Source: Nakaseomyces glabratus (lineage: Eukaryota; Ascomycota; Saccharomycetes; Saccharomycetales; Saccharomycetaceae). From it: DNA of 64,000 nt. Position numbers and translations under genes: made by a program. Positions within the stretch are counted from its first letter, which is position 1; every line of letters begins with the position of its first letter. Where the stretch lies: contig NC_088952.1 of assembly GCF_010111755.1 (NCBI RefSeq), forward strand, positions 310,001-374,000, written 5' to 3'. The notes beneath the pieces were generated by a model. It searched no databases. It saw only the letters and a list, made by a program, of their open reading frames with translations, and was not told where the DNA came from. This document shows, one piece after another, positions 9,202-19,455 of the stretch.

Positions 9202-10677
9202 ATGGCTATCAAATTGATTGATTTGGCAAGAACTTTCTTGCCACTTTTACCTGAAGTGGAAGTTCCATTTGAAAAGATTACTTTTGATGACAAGGTTGTT
9301 TACACAATCTTCTCTGCATTGATATACCTATTTGCCCAATTCCCTCTTGTAGGTCTACCAAAGGAAACAGCTCCAGGCACTCAAGTTAATGACCCACTTT
9401 ACTTCTTGCGTGGTGTCTTCGCAGCTGAACCAAAAACCCTACTTGAGTTTGGTATTTTCCCAAATGTTGCTAGTGCCCTCATCTTACAACTACTAGCTGG
9501 CCTTAAGGTTATTAAGGTTAACTTCAAGAACCAAAAAGATAGAGAATTATTTCAAACTTTGATCAAGTTGTTTGCCTTGTTCCAATACTTCATCTTGGCC
9601 AACATCTTCATTTACTCTGGCTACTATGGTCAAAACCTTTCTATTGTTCAAGTTGGTTTGATTAACTTGCAACTATGTGGTGCTGGCTTGGTCACTACTT
9701 TGATCAGTGAGGTTGTTGATAAAGGCTTCGGTTTCTCTTCCGGTATGATGGTTATTAACACCGTCTCTATTGCCACTAACTTGGTATCTGACACTTTAGG
9801 AATTTCTCAAATTTCTGTTGATGAAGACAACAACACTGAGCCACAAGGTTCTTTGATCAACTTGATTCAAAGTTTCAGAGCTAAGCACAGATCTTTGCTT
9901 GAAGGTATCATCTCTGCTTTCAACAGAGACTACTTGCCAAACCTTACAACTACCGTTATTGTTTTGGGTATTGCTGCAGTTATTTGCTACCTACAAAGTG
10001 TTCGTATGGAACTGGCTATCAGATCCACTAGAGCTCGTGGTATGAGCAACATCTACCCAATCCGTCTCCTATATGTAGGCTGTCTGTCTGTCCTATTTTC
10101 TTACGTCATCTTATTCTACATCCACATTGGTGCATTTACTTTAATCCAATTGATTGCCAAGAACAATATCGAAAACCCAATCTGCAAAGTCTTGGGTCAC
10201 TATGACATGGTTAACAACTTGTTGGCAGTACCATCCTTCCCTCTGTCTTTGTTGACTCCACCAAGATCATTATTGAGCAGTATCACTGAGCAACCTCTAA
10301 CTTTGATTACATACACAATATTTATGGTTGCCACTGGTGTCTACTTTGCTGATAAGTGGCAAGAAATCTCTGGATCTTCTGCTCGTGATGTCGCTGCTGA
10401 ATTCAAGGAACAAGGTATCACTTTGAATGGTCGCAGAGAACAAAGTGTCGCTAAAGAATTGAACAAGGTTATTCCAGTTGCTGCCAAGACTGGTGCTGCC
10501 ATTCTAGCTGCTATCACTGTCTGCGGTGAATTACTCGGTTTGAAGGGTAAAGCTGCTGGTATTGTTGTTGGTGTTGCTGGGGGTTTCTCTTTACTAGAAT
10601 TAATCACCTTGGACTACCAACAAAGTGGTGGTCAGAGTGCTTTGACTCAAGTTCTAGGTGCTCCAATGGGTATGTAA
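9202..10677 (+). CDS. SSH1: Ssh1, Sec61-like translocon channel subunit
   Basis: The 491-aa polytopic membrane protein of the SecY/Sec61-alpha family starts MAIKLIDLARTFLPLLPEVE at ATG 9202. It forms the pore of the second ER translocon (with Sbh2 and Sss1), used mainly for co-translational import. About ten hydrophobic segments are visible. Family signatures include FPLVGLPKET with the plug region after TM1, GFGFSSG near the middle, and the cytosolic IRSTRARG loop that contacts the ribosome. Details such as the start FDDKVVYTIFSALIYLFAQF and the end GGQSALTQVLGAPMGM match Ssh1 rather than Sec61. Length is as expected (S. cerevisiae 490). It converges on MRPL27, as in S. cerevisiae. Codon use is moderately biased, suggesting good expression. 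Confidence 0.97.
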   Translation: MAIKLIDLARTFLPLLPEVEVPFEKITFDDKVVYTIFSALIYLFAQFPLVGLPKETAPGTQVNDPLYFLRGVFAAEPKTLLEFGIFPNVASALILQLLAGLKVIKVNFKNQKDRELFQTLIKLFALFQYFILANIFIYSGYYGQNLSIVQVGLINLQLCGAGLVTTLISEVVDKGFGFSSGMMVINTVSIATNLVSDTLGISQISVDEDNNTEPQGSLINLIQSFRAKHRSLLEGIISAFNRDYLPNLTTTVIVLGIAAVICYLQSVRMELAIRSTRARGMSNIYPIRLLYVGCLSVLFSYVILFYIHIGAFTLIQLIAKNNIENPICKVLGHYDMVNNLLAVPSFPLSLLTPPRSLLSSITEQPLTLITYTIFMVATGVYFADKWQEISGSSARDVAAEFKEQGITLNGRREQSVAKELNKVIPVAAKTGAAILAAITVCGELLGLKGKAAGIVVGVAGGFSLLELITLDYQQSGGQSALTQVLGAPMGM

Positions 10678-11085
10678 ATATAAGGAAACAGAACATTTTT
10701 CTCTTATATTCATTATATGTACAATTTTTCTCCATTTTTTGTTCTTCTTTACCATTCTACCGAAATCAACATTTATTTAAAATTTAATGACATTAATAAA
10801 CTGATGGATACATCTTTGTAACAGTATATCGACAAATCTCTTCTAGAACCTGCTATATTTATAGTAGGTACTACGAGTACTACTCAAATGACAACAGTTA
10901 ATGAAACGATGAATTCACAGGGGTCACGGTGCTATGTATGGTTTCCTATAGCTATGCTTACCGATATATATTTTGTACATTATTAAATGGTGTTTCTCAG
11001 TATATTTACATGTAATTGAATAATCAAAAATAATCTTGTGGCTCAGACTGTGAAGAAGCACTATCAGAGTTTCCTTTAACAACGA
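10678..11085. other. convergent 3' region between SSH1 and MRPL27
   Basis: The 408-base spacer holds the two opposing 3' ends. It is AT-rich, with TATATA-type sequence as found in yeast 3' processing signals. I see no other feature. Confidence 0.5.
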
Positions 11086-11523
11086 CTAACCTCGCTCAAT
11101 GTAGCAATCCACATCACTTGCCTCGCTTTGTATCCTACCTTTTAGAACATATTCCTTCAACTTATCAGCATACAGTTGCGCATCCATAATACCACCTTTA
11201 TATCCCTTAAAATGGTGTTTCAACTCTGGTACATTATGACTTACAAGAGGCTTCAAATCCATATTATAATCCTTCGGCGTGACAAAAGTACGAACTTTCC
11301 TCCACTCGATCACATACCCACCTTTCCTAGTATGTCTACCAATACCAGAAGACCTAGTACCTTTATACATATCTTTATTACCTTGTTTGGTGGTCAAAGG
11401 TGTCCTTTTGTTACCTGCCTTAGACTCACCATAGAACAATGTACCATCCCGATACTTCACCCAAGGACGAGTAAGAAGCGTCGTCCTAGATCCCTGAAAC
11501 AAGTTAACACCAGTAGCTTTCAG
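11086..11523 (-). CDS. MRPL27: mitochondrial large-subunit ribosomal protein Mrpl27 (bL27-type name, mL41 family)
   Basis: The 145-aa product starts [20 protein letters not shown] at ATG 11521-11523. The frame stays open 12 codons further upstream, but the chosen start gives the S. cerevisiae length (146) and a basic, hydroxylated N-terminus without acidic residues, suitable as a mitochondrial presequence. The body has conserved runs [20 protein letters not shown] and [17 protein letters not shown], and ends YIERG. The protein is a structural component of the mitochondrial 54S ribosomal subunit and acts in the matrix. Its gene is divergent from DUG2 and convergent with SSH1, exactly as in S. 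cerevisiae. Confidence 0.95.
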   Translation of the reverse strand: MKATGVNLFQGSRTTLLTRPWVKYRDGTLFYGESKAGNKRTPLTTKQGNKDMYKGTRSSGIGRHTRKGGYVIEWRKVRTFVTPKDYNMDLKPLVSHNVPELKHHFKGYKGGIMDAQLYADKLKEYVLKGRIQSEASDVDCYIERG

Positions 11524-12021
11524 CATCTCACAGAAGTCTTGTTCAGCGCCTGTATACAAAAGTTATTGTTGCCCTATTACCAAGCTATACCAGCTAAATA
11601 TCCAAGATATAGAAAGTACCCGTGATCATTACTTGCAGTGCGCCCACAGCTTGCAATTAATCCACAGCTTTGGCATTTCGATTGGAATCTTCGCTGGGAT
11701 CCTACAATGACAAGTTACACAGTAATTTGAAAAAAAAATAGGGCCCGTACCAAAGAATTCATAGTGCCAACTAGTATATAGGATTTAAGTAACCCAATAC
11801 CACATAACATCTACCTTTGTTATTCATATTACCTTCTTGAGTACCACATCAACAACAACTCCAAATTTATTTGGTGATAATTATATTTATTTATTGTGCG
11901 CTAACCGTGGAATTGCTAGTTCTGTGTTTTGTGCGAAAGAGGAACTTTATTGGAATAGAAAACTATAGGGAACTCAAAGAATCCAACGACAGCAACCACT
12001 ATAAGCCTTTTTTTGATACAA
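11524..12021. promoter_or_regulatory. divergent promoter region MRPL27/DUG2
   Basis: The 498-base spacer separates two divergent starts. AT-rich stretches and A tracts suggest a nucleosome-free promoter. I could not assign a specific factor site. Confidence 0.45.
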
Positions 12022-14634
12022 ATGTCTGCCAACTCAGATTTGATACATAGGTGGTCCCACACTTATTCTATTTTGTCGATACTGCCGTTTCCGAAAAAGA
12101 AGCTGCTTATTGCGGGTACTCAGGATTCGAAGATCCTGGTGTTTGATCTACCTGCATACAATTTGATTGAAACAATTAAGCTAGGTGAGATAAGTGAGAA
12201 TAATACTAGATCTAGTGTCCTTTCTTTGGCCAAATCTAAAAATGAGAAATACTTGTTTTCCGCCGGAGCTGACTCATTAGTGAGAGTGTGGCGTGTGGGT
12301 TCCAGAGACAGTCACCATGGGGTTTGCTTGACGGAAATGGCAACTATATACTCTGTGACTGATATAGGTGACATATTTTCTATGAAATATTTGGACTCCT
12401 TAGATACTTTGGTATTTGGTTGCCAAAACGCAAGCTTGCTATTCTTAGAGAATCTATGTGAAAGAATGTGTATTGCTCAAAAGAGCTCTACAAGAGATAT
12501 GAATAGATTACCACACCGTAGGTACGATAAATTTTTTGATTCACAAGGACCCACTGGTACGGGTTCCAAGAAACCAAATTATGGTGATTCTGGGACAGAT
12601 TCCGGTGACGACAGTGATACACAAAATGTAATATTAGAAGTACCCTCAGAAAACATTGTGCCATACGCACATAATGGTTTCATTTATTCGATCTGCAAAC
12701 TGGATAATGAGTTTCATTCATTTTTCTCAACTCAGAGATCTGATGACACAAATGTGGAATACATAACATCAGCAAGCGGGGATGGAATTAATAAGATATG
12801 GAAATTTTCTGGCAGGGCCAATACTGTTACCATTACTTTTATGGATATTCAATTAGATAATCATGATAGCGTAATATCGCAGGCTGTTGAATTTCCATTT
12901 CTGTATTCGGGCCTGACTCAAGGTATAATTAATATATGGGATTTAAGCACTAGGGAACTAGTCTCTACAATCAAGACGAAAAATGACGATGATATCACGT
13001 CTATTTCAGTTTATAAGGACCATATTTTTGCTATCGACGAATCTGGGATAAATATGATATATGAAAATCAAGCTATACACTGGAATCCCAATCAAGGTAA
13101 AATTTTAAGCTCTGAAATATTTGAGAAGAGCAACTCTAACCATTCTTTAACTGTATATTTGTTGGCTGGTGGAAATGACGGTTCTTTAACCTTATGGGAT
13201 GTTTCAACACTAATGGAAACAGGTTTTACCATGAGACCCTCTACCTTATCTGCAAACTCTTCGAACATATCATATTACTCTACCAAATCGTCATCAGCAT
13301 CCCCAGTGAACAATGAAGAAATGCTAGAAACTTTGAAAACCTTAATTCAATTTCAAACTGTTTCACAGTGCAAATCTACACTACATCAGATGGCTTTAAG
13401 AAAATGTGCCACCTTCTTGCAGCAACTTTTTACCTCTCTAGGTGCAACTAACTGCCAACTTTTGCCATCAACGAAAGGCAGTAGTCCTATTGTAACTGCA
13501 AAGTTTATTGGATCTCAAACTCAGGACAAAAAAAAATGCATTCTTTGGTATGGGCATTATGATGTTATAGATGCCGGTGACACACAAAATTGGCAGAGTG
13601 ATCCATTTACTTTAACTTGTGAGAATGGCTACATGAAAGGTCGTGGTGTAACAGACAATAAGGGCCCATTAGTCAGTGCGATATATAGTGTAACAAATTT
13701 GCACAGAAGAGGAGAGCTTTTAAATGATGTTATATTTTTAGTCGAGGGTAGTGAAGAATGTGGGTCACCAGGTTTTGCACAGGTATGCAGAGAATTTAGA
13801 GAAAGATTAGATACCGCTATAGACTGGATATTTTTGAGCAACTCTACATGGGTTGACGAGAATAACCCTTGCTTGAATTACGGACTAAGAGGTGTGATCA
13901 ACGCTAAACTGACAATCTCTAGTGATGCCCCAGACAGACATTCAGGTGTTGATGGTGGTGTACATAGAGAACCAACAGCCGACTTGATCAATGTGGTATC
14001 GAAGTTGCAGGATACTGATGGGAGAGTACTTATACCCGACTTCTATTCACCTGTCAAAGAGATTGACCAAGAAGAGTATGAGAGATTTCAGAAAATCATC
14101 GAAATTGCTGACATTAACAGAGACACAACAGCGGATGATCTGGTCACAAACTGGGCTAAACCATCATTATCATTGACATCAATGAAAATCAGTGGTCCAG
14201 GAAACGTAACGGTTATACCTCAAACAGCAAGCATTGGCCTCTCAATAAGGCTTGTTCCTGGCCAGCACGTTGCAAAGATCAAAGAGGACCTTTTTAAGTA
14301 CATCAGGGATTGTTTTGATACTCTCAACACTGAGAATCATTTAGAGATAGAGCTTTTAAATGAAGCCGAGCCTTGGCTGGGAGACCCAAACAATCATGCC
14401 TACAGAGTCCTAAGAGACGAACTAGCATTGGCATGGGAGAAAGAGCCTCTGTTCGTGAGAGAAGGTGGTTCTATCCCATGCTTGCGAACACTGGAACATA
14501 TCTTCCAAGCACCGGCAGTACAAATTCCGTGTGGTCAGTCAACAGATAACGCCCATTTGAATAACGAAAACTTACGAATCAAAAACTGGACCAAAATGGC
14601 AGAAATACTAGACAACGTAATAAACAAGCTGTAG
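12022..14634 (+). CDS. DUG2: Dug2, WD40 plus M20 peptidase-like subunit of glutathione-degrading complex
   Basis: The 870-aa product starts at ATG 12022 (MSANSDLIHRWSHTYSILSI). The N-terminal half carries WD40 repeats, for example AGTQDSKILVFDL, GADSLVRVWRV and AGGNDGSLTLWDV. From about residue 430 a metallopeptidase M20 (carnosinase/Dug1-like) domain follows. Visible metal-site residues are H512 (GHYD), D545 (TDNKGP), E578-E579 (EGSEE) and H845 (NAHLNNEN). The position of the remaining Asp ligand holds N607 (LSNSTWV). Dug2 forms a complex with the glutamine-amidotransferase-like Dug3 that breaks glutathione down in the cytosol; Dug1 then hydrolyses Cys-Gly. Length and architecture match S. 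cerevisiae (878 aa). It is divergent from MRPL27 and followed by SAF1, the conserved order. Confidence 0.96.
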   Translation: MSANSDLIHRWSHTYSILSILPFPKKKLLIAGTQDSKILVFDLPAYNLIETIKLGEISENNTRSSVLSLAKSKNEKYLFSAGADSLVRVWRVGSRDSHHGVCLTEMATIYSVTDIGDIFSMKYLDSLDTLVFGCQNASLLFLENLCERMCIAQKSSTRDMNRLPHRRYDKFFDSQGPTGTGSKKPNYGDSGTDSGDDSDTQNVILEVPSENIVPYAHNGFIYSICKLDNEFHSFFSTQRSDDTNVEYITSASGDGINKIWKFSGRANTVTITFMDIQLDNHDSVISQAVEFPFLYSGLTQGIINIWDLSTRELVSTIKTKNDDDITSISVYKDHIFAIDESGINMIYENQAIHWNPNQGKILSSEIFEKSNSNHSLTVYLLAGGNDGSLTLWDVSTLMETGFTMRPSTLSANSSNISYYSTKSSSASPVNNEEMLETLKTLIQFQTVSQCKSTLHQMALRKCATFLQQLFTSLGATNCQLLPSTKGSSPIVTAKFIGSQTQDKKKCILWYGHYDVIDAGDTQNWQSDPFTLTCENGYMKGRGVTDNKGPLVSAIYSVTNLHRRGELLNDVIFLVEGSEECGSPGFAQVCREFRERLDTAIDWIFLSNSTWVDENNPCLNYGLRGVINAKLTISSDAPDRHSGVDGGVHREPTADLINVVSKLQDTDGRVLIPDFYSPVKEIDQEEYERFQKIIEIADINRDTTADDLVTNWAKPSLSLTSMKISGPGNVTVIPQTASIGLSIRLVPGQHVAKIKEDLFKYIRDCFDTLNTENHLEIELLNEAEPWLGDPNNHAYRVLRDELALAWEKEPLFVREGGSIPCLRTLEHIFQAPAVQIPCGQSTDNAHLNNENLRIKNWTKMAEILDNVINKL

Positions 14635-15668
14635 TCAATAAGATGTAAACTACAATTAGGCTAGTAACTCTCCAATTGCTGTACCCACGCATCGTATAAC
14701 GTACAAGCATTTTGCAGACTAATCTTACATATAGCATTTTAACAATATATGAAAAGAAATAAATTTGCTAATATTACATAATCAATCAGATTGACGCTAA
14801 ACCCAATCTTTCTTCGGATGCTGTATGCAATCCGCTATACGGCCGCGCATTAACCGCTATGCAACGTTCGGGCGATCTAAGCTTTTCTGTAAGGCCCATA
14901 CATTCACGCACCAGCTCACTAGGACGTTTTTCAGTTAGATGCCACGCATTTTCTGGGCAAAATACCGGAAATGCAATCCCGCCCCGCCCAAGAGCATATC
15001 CATCCCTGTTTCCTTCCATTTTTTCTGTTTTGCCGGTGCAGAGCCTTCTCTGACCTTAATTAGCCATCGTAGCTTTGTCAACTAACAAGGAGGGATTATA
15101 ACCCGTTCCCACGGTTACTTCTTAGGCACTGTTAGCAAGTTCGCCGTCAAGTGATCGGGAATCCTTCCCTCCCCGACACAGAAACGGTCGTACCCCGCGG
15201 TTTTTTTATTATTTGAAATGTATTTCCAACTTTGCGAATATCAAGAGACATAAGAGACAAAACAAGGGTAGAGTGCACAGAGACTGGCGTAGCACAGTTT
15301 CTCTTGATTCTCATTTCATCACCCCACAGAAACTCATGCAAACCCCTGCATTTCATCCCTTCCCATTATATTCAATCTTCTAAAAACAAATACCCTTCCA
15401 TTAATACAATATGGGCTACGTGGTTTTCTTTGCGGACAAATTTTTTTAATTGATCCTTGGACCCTTACGACATAACAATACTGTAGATTACACCATATTG
15501 TTGGTAAAGCTAAAGGATAGCAAGAGCAATAACGAGAAAACATTTCATGGAGAACTTATATATTTGACGGGTTTCAGATACCTATGTTCGAAATTCTCTT
15601 GTAGGAGGTGAAAGAAAGCTAGAGAAGACGTGTCTATCCAAGCTTGCACATTCGCTTCAGTGTACAGT
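14635..15668. other. 1-kb spacer with an unusually GC-rich core
   Basis: The part at about 14,780-15,200 is visibly richer in G+C than other spacers and includes CCGCGG at 15197-15202. A 77-codon minus-strand frame (14786-15019, starting MEGNRDGYALGRGG) covers part of it. I recognise no homolog, and stray open frames are common in GC-rich sequence. The rest is the presumed promoter of SAF1. Confidence 0.4.
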
Positions 15669-17531
15669 ATGTCTACACTATCTTATGATTCCCAAATCAG
15701 CGGGCGGGCCCAAACACAACATCAGGCGAATAAGAGCGATAAGGAAGGTATACATGTGCTACCACCTGATATTGTGCAGTCCACTCTGCCCTACCTCGAA
15801 CCTGAAGATATCAAGAACCTGTCTTACACCAACAGGTACTACCACAATCTGCTAGACTATGAGAGTTCGATGACTCTGTGGCATGACCTGTTCCACAAGG
15901 CATTTGTGCCAGAATACACCAGTGCCGAACCCTTTCAAGCCGAGAATACTGTGGAGTTCAAGACTTGTGCTGAGGTGATCATGATGAATAAATATCCCGA
16001 CTTGGATTGGCATGAACGGTACCTGATCCGTGAGAACAATGCGGAGTTATATACCTGGGGCTGCCTCAAACATGCCAGACTCGGGTACACAGTATCTTCC
16101 AACAGATTCCTGGAACAAGACCATTTGAATGGTTCACTGCGCATAAAGATTGGTGTAAACGCACCTACCAAGATGCCTTGGTTCGACAATGATGGATCGG
16201 AGAGTTTCTTAGCAGATGATAGGGTGGTTTCTCAACTTACATGTGGTGGGTTTGCATTCCAAGTACTCACCAAGTCTGGGAAACTCTTCAATACAGGATC
16301 CACGTTTAGTGGTGGCCATAAAGGCCCTAGCACACCTGAGGGAGAAGCTGATGTAAACCCTTTTCGAGAATTAACTAGGGCATTAGAAAGATCGCATACT
16401 TCCAACATGACAACTGGAGGACCAACTCCCATTAACCTTACAGGCACCTTCCCCAGACGAGCCAGTTATGGTGGCTCACAGGCCAGCTATGTTGGTGTCC
16501 CCACATCGGGACCCCATGAAGATATTTATGATAAACTCAATAGACTAGAGAATATATTTAACCAAGGGGTACCTGGAAATGATCATGTGAAAAGATTATT
16601 TACAATGGACTCTGTTAGGCTTAGCGATTTAATCGATAGCAATGGAAACATTATTGACATCGATATATCCAACGAACAAATTGACTGCAATAAATTTGTG
16701 GCCATTTCTGCAGGCAGAAGTCACATACTTGCTCTTGATGATAAAAATAGATTATATTCATGGGACTCACCAGAGACAGATGTCGGTGTAAGAATAAATT
16801 TTGAATTTCTACATGACAGTAACGAAAGACCTATACTAAAAATTGATAGTGGCTGGGACTTTAATTGCGTTTTCATCCATTCCGTTGGATTGGTATTATG
16901 GAATAGACGGGATGCTCTTCGGAAAGGGGATGCTTATGCGAAAGCCCATTACAAAATAATTCCCAATACAGGAATTATTAACAGCTCTAACCGAGTACTT
17001 GATTTTTCTTGCACACAAAATAACACTGTCTACTATATCACAAGAGAAGGTTCTTGCTTATGGCAATATTCGAATGGACTTACAGAAGCTATCAATCTAC
17101 CAATTGAAGGAAAACTTTCCAAATTGATTGCTTGTTTTGCTTCCTTAATTGTATTTGATAATCGCAAAAACTGCTATAGTTTAAAGCTTAACAGTGGTAA
17201 AATCGACATTACTTCTCTGACAAAATTAGAACTGGAAGATCCTGACGAGTATTTTATTCAATTGGCTAGTGGTGACTATCACACACTGGGCCTAACTCAA
17301 AAAGGGAATATTTATACATGGGGAATTGAGAGTCAGTCATGTGGTTGTCTGGGACTAGGCTCACAAGATAGGAGAAATACTCCACATAATTTCATAACTC
17401 TTCAAAATGTTACAGTTCAAAGGCCGGCTAAGATTGACCTTGGAGAAAACCGAACTTGTGTAGCTGTTGCAGCAGGTGGCTGGCAGTCTGGTGCAATCAT
17501 TATAAATAATAACGATAGCTCGAGATCATGA
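15669..17531 (+). CDS. SAF1: Saf1, F-box protein with RCC1-type repeats
   Basis: The 620-aa product starts at ATG 15669 (MSTLSYDSQISGRAQTQHQA). An F-box lies at about residues 30-75 (LPPDIVQSTLPYLEPEDIKN). RCC1/ATS1-like repeats follow, seen as AELYTWGCLKHARLG, AISAGRSHILALDDKNRLYS, LASGDYHTLGLTQKGNIYTW and VAVAAGGWQSGAII. Such repeats build a seven-bladed propeller used for substrate binding. In S. cerevisiae SCF-Saf1 directs degradation of adenine deaminase Aah1 on entry into quiescence, and unprocessed vacuolar enzymes have also been reported as targets. Length agrees with S. cerevisiae (637). The segment at about residues 215-310 (Ser/Thr/Gly-rich) looks like a disordered insertion between blades. 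It converges on PAF1. Confidence 0.95.
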   Translation: MSTLSYDSQISGRAQTQHQANKSDKEGIHVLPPDIVQSTLPYLEPEDIKNLSYTNRYYHNLLDYESSMTLWHDLFHKAFVPEYTSAEPFQAENTVEFKTCAEVIMMNKYPDLDWHERYLIRENNAELYTWGCLKHARLGYTVSSNRFLEQDHLNGSLRIKIGVNAPTKMPWFDNDGSESFLADDRVVSQLTCGGFAFQVLTKSGKLFNTGSTFSGGHKGPSTPEGEADVNPFRELTRALERSHTSNMTTGGPTPINLTGTFPRRASYGGSQASYVGVPTSGPHEDIYDKLNRLENIFNQGVPGNDHVKRLFTMDSVRLSDLIDSNGNIIDIDISNEQIDCNKFVAISAGRSHILALDDKNRLYSWDSPETDVGVRINFEFLHDSNERPILKIDSGWDFNCVFIHSVGLVLWNRRDALRKGDAYAKAHYKIIPNTGIINSSNRVLDFSCTQNNTVYYITREGSCLWQYSNGLTEAINLPIEGKLSKLIACFASLIVFDNRKNCYSLKLNSGKIDITSLTKLELEDPDEYFIQLASGDYHTLGLTQKGNIYTWGIESQSCGCLGLGSQDRRNTPHNFITLQNVTVQRPAKIDLGENRTCVAVAAGGWQSGAIIINNNDSSRS

Positions 17532-17776
17532 TATTAAATTGGTTTGAAATAGAGAATGGATTATACTAGGTAGTCACCTGGATTACATGTTGAATTGAAG
17601 AGCAAATTATAAAATATTAAGAACTATTAGTAAAGAAAGTGAAAACAAAATTAGCTTGTCCTTATTTATTTAAAGATTTTGCTTCTATAGGTACTCTTAT
17701 TATAGTTTTATGCAGAATTACCATGAATAATAAAATATATATTACAATGTTGCGTACCGTGGTAAATTAGAAACAC

Positions 17777-19093
17777 CTAAATACTACCACTTGGTGAATT
17801 TTCATCTCTTCCTTTTTCTCCCGCTTCATTAATATCTCCATCAATATCTTCATCTTTTTCTGCCTCATTTTGTGTTTCGCCTTCATTAGGGAGTTCTTCA
17901 GATTTAGTTTCCTGTTGCTCTTCTCCATCCAATTCTTCTTCATCGACTGCGGCAAAGTTGATAGGATCATACTTCATTCTCAAATGATCTCTCACATTAG
18001 CCTCCTTTGGAGTGGCGTTTCTTAATGTAACATTCAATTGATCAATGTTATGCTCTCTTACAATTGGCCTTATAGCATCTGCTACACGTCTACGTCTCAA
18101 TTCAATTCTGGATCTCAAAGGCTTGTAGAAAGCGATACCTCTCTCATCGTTTAATACAATGGCTAGTTCATTGAAACCATCTTCATTATTTATAGTTGAT
18201 ATACCTTCTTGAGCTTGTTTTACATGCTTCATATCAAAGTCCCTTACTCTCTTAAATTTGTAATTCTTGTCTGCGATATCATCTGCGTTCAGTTGGTCTT
18301 CCAAGTTTCTTTCCATATCATCCTTTAAGTTCTCAGAGTCTTTACCATCTGTGGTGTACATAGATATCCATTCGTCCTCTTCCAACTCTACTGGCCTGAA
18401 AATGGCTGTGGATAGGGCTAACTTCTTCTTTTCTTGAGCATCAAATGCGGCACTGCCCACCAATCTTAATGTGAAGTAATTTTGATCCATAGAAGCAGTG
18501 TCAGGCAACAGACTCCAGGTCTTCACAGCCTTCAATTTCTTTTTGACTGGATGTTGTAACTTATCTAGATTCTTTGCGGTAGATTCGAATGTACTTTCAA
18601 CCTTCTCGACAATCTGCGAGGCATTCAAAATTGCTTCGTCAGAATCTCTCCTCATTCTCTTACCAAGAGCATTAACACCACGTTTCTTACCACCATCGAC
18701 TTGTGTTATAGAAGATGAAACATACTCTGTCCTTCTCAAGAATGTGACCTTGGACATATCAGTTTTCGTTAGTCTATCTACCCTCGGATCACGGAGCAGT
18801 ACACGATCTTCTGGATGAAGTTTGATGCTACCATCAAGTGCGTAAAGAAACTTCTTATCCTGACGGTTAAGAAGGCCCGGTATCTGCATCAAATCCAATG
18901 GCATACCTAAATCGTTGTCGATTTTAATCAATGGGGTAACATTGGTCTTCACGTAAAGAGAGTCAATGAGCTGCGGTGAATCCACATTCTCCTCAGGACG
19001 TTCGGGAACAGCCAATAGCTTAGGTGGCAGCAGTGGTGCTGGCAGGTTGTTCTGAAATTTTATCTTAGCGACATAGTCTTGTTTTTTCGACAT
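17777..19093 (-). CDS. PAF1: Paf1, core subunit of the Paf1 transcription elongation complex
   Basis: The 438-aa product starts MSKKQDYVAKIKFQNNLPAP at ATG 19091-19093. The conserved N-terminal Paf1 signature YVAKIKFQNNLPAPLLPPKLL and the region LTKTDMSKVTFLRRTEYVSS are clear. The C-terminal 60 residues are acidic and disordered (EEQQETKSEELPNEGETQNE), as in the family. Paf1 rides with RNA polymerase II and supports H2B ubiquitylation, H3K4/K36 methylation and 3' end formation. Length matches S. cerevisiae (445). It is convergent with SAF1 and follows DPB3 in tandem, as in S. cerevisiae. Confidence 0.97.
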   Translation of the reverse strand: MSKKQDYVAKIKFQNNLPAPLLPPKLLAVPERPEENVDSPQLIDSLYVKTNVTPLIKIDNDLGMPLDLMQIPGLLNRQDKKFLYALDGSIKLHPEDRVLLRDPRVDRLTKTDMSKVTFLRRTEYVSSSITQVDGGKKRGVNALGKRMRRDSDEAILNASQIVEKVESTFESTAKNLDKLQHPVKKKLKAVKTWSLLPDTASMDQNYFTLRLVGSAAFDAQEKKKLALSTAIFRPVELEEDEWISMYTTDGKDSENLKDDMERNLEDQLNADDIADKNYKFKRVRDFDMKHVKQAQEGISTINNEDGFNELAIVLNDERGIAFYKPLRSRIELRRRRVADAIRPIVREHNIDQLNVTLRNATPKEANVRDHLRMKYDPINFAAVDEEELDGEEQQETKSEELPNEGETQNEAEKDEDIDGDINEAGEKGRDENSPSGSI

Positions 19094-19455
19094 CTTTCCT
19101 GCGTTTTGCCTCCAGTTGATAAATAACTCCTACCTTTATCCCAAATATAACCGTCGAAATGACTTTAAGTTGGTATTAATTGGCAAAATTATATTAAATG
19201 TTGTCTACCACACCCAGTGACTATTCTACTTGGTCTTCTCTTTTTGCTCTTCAATTTTGAAATTTCACTGGAGGATTGAACGCTTCGAGCGATTATCCAG
19301 CGTCGTTCAATGGTACAAGTATACGATAGCAACTGCTCTTTGAGCTACATCAGCAAGGCTTATGTGAGCATATATGCCAATTTGTGCGAGTTTGATGTAC
19401 TTAGTTATATCGCTAGATATTTCTATAATAGCATGGTTGATTGTTGAATGCCTTT
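19094..19455. promoter_or_regulatory. spacer between DPB3 and PAF1 (PAF1 promoter)
   Basis: The 362-base region carries the 3' end of DPB3 and the promoter of PAF1, both on the minus strand. No specific motif was recognised. Confidence 0.4.

Noticed and set aside
11524..11640. Possible intron or longer N-terminus for MRPL27
   Set aside because: TATACAG before the frame resembles a 3' splice site, but no GTATGT donor plus TACTAAC branch point was found, and the internal ATG gives the expected length.
12013..12021. Upstream extensions of DUG2, SAF1, PPS1, RCK2 and POL5 starting at TTG or GTG
   Set aside because: These frames are open upstream, but yeast initiates at ATG. I used the first in-frame ATG (12022, 15669, 20784, 44441, 47375), which also gives lengths close to the S. 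cerevisiae proteins.
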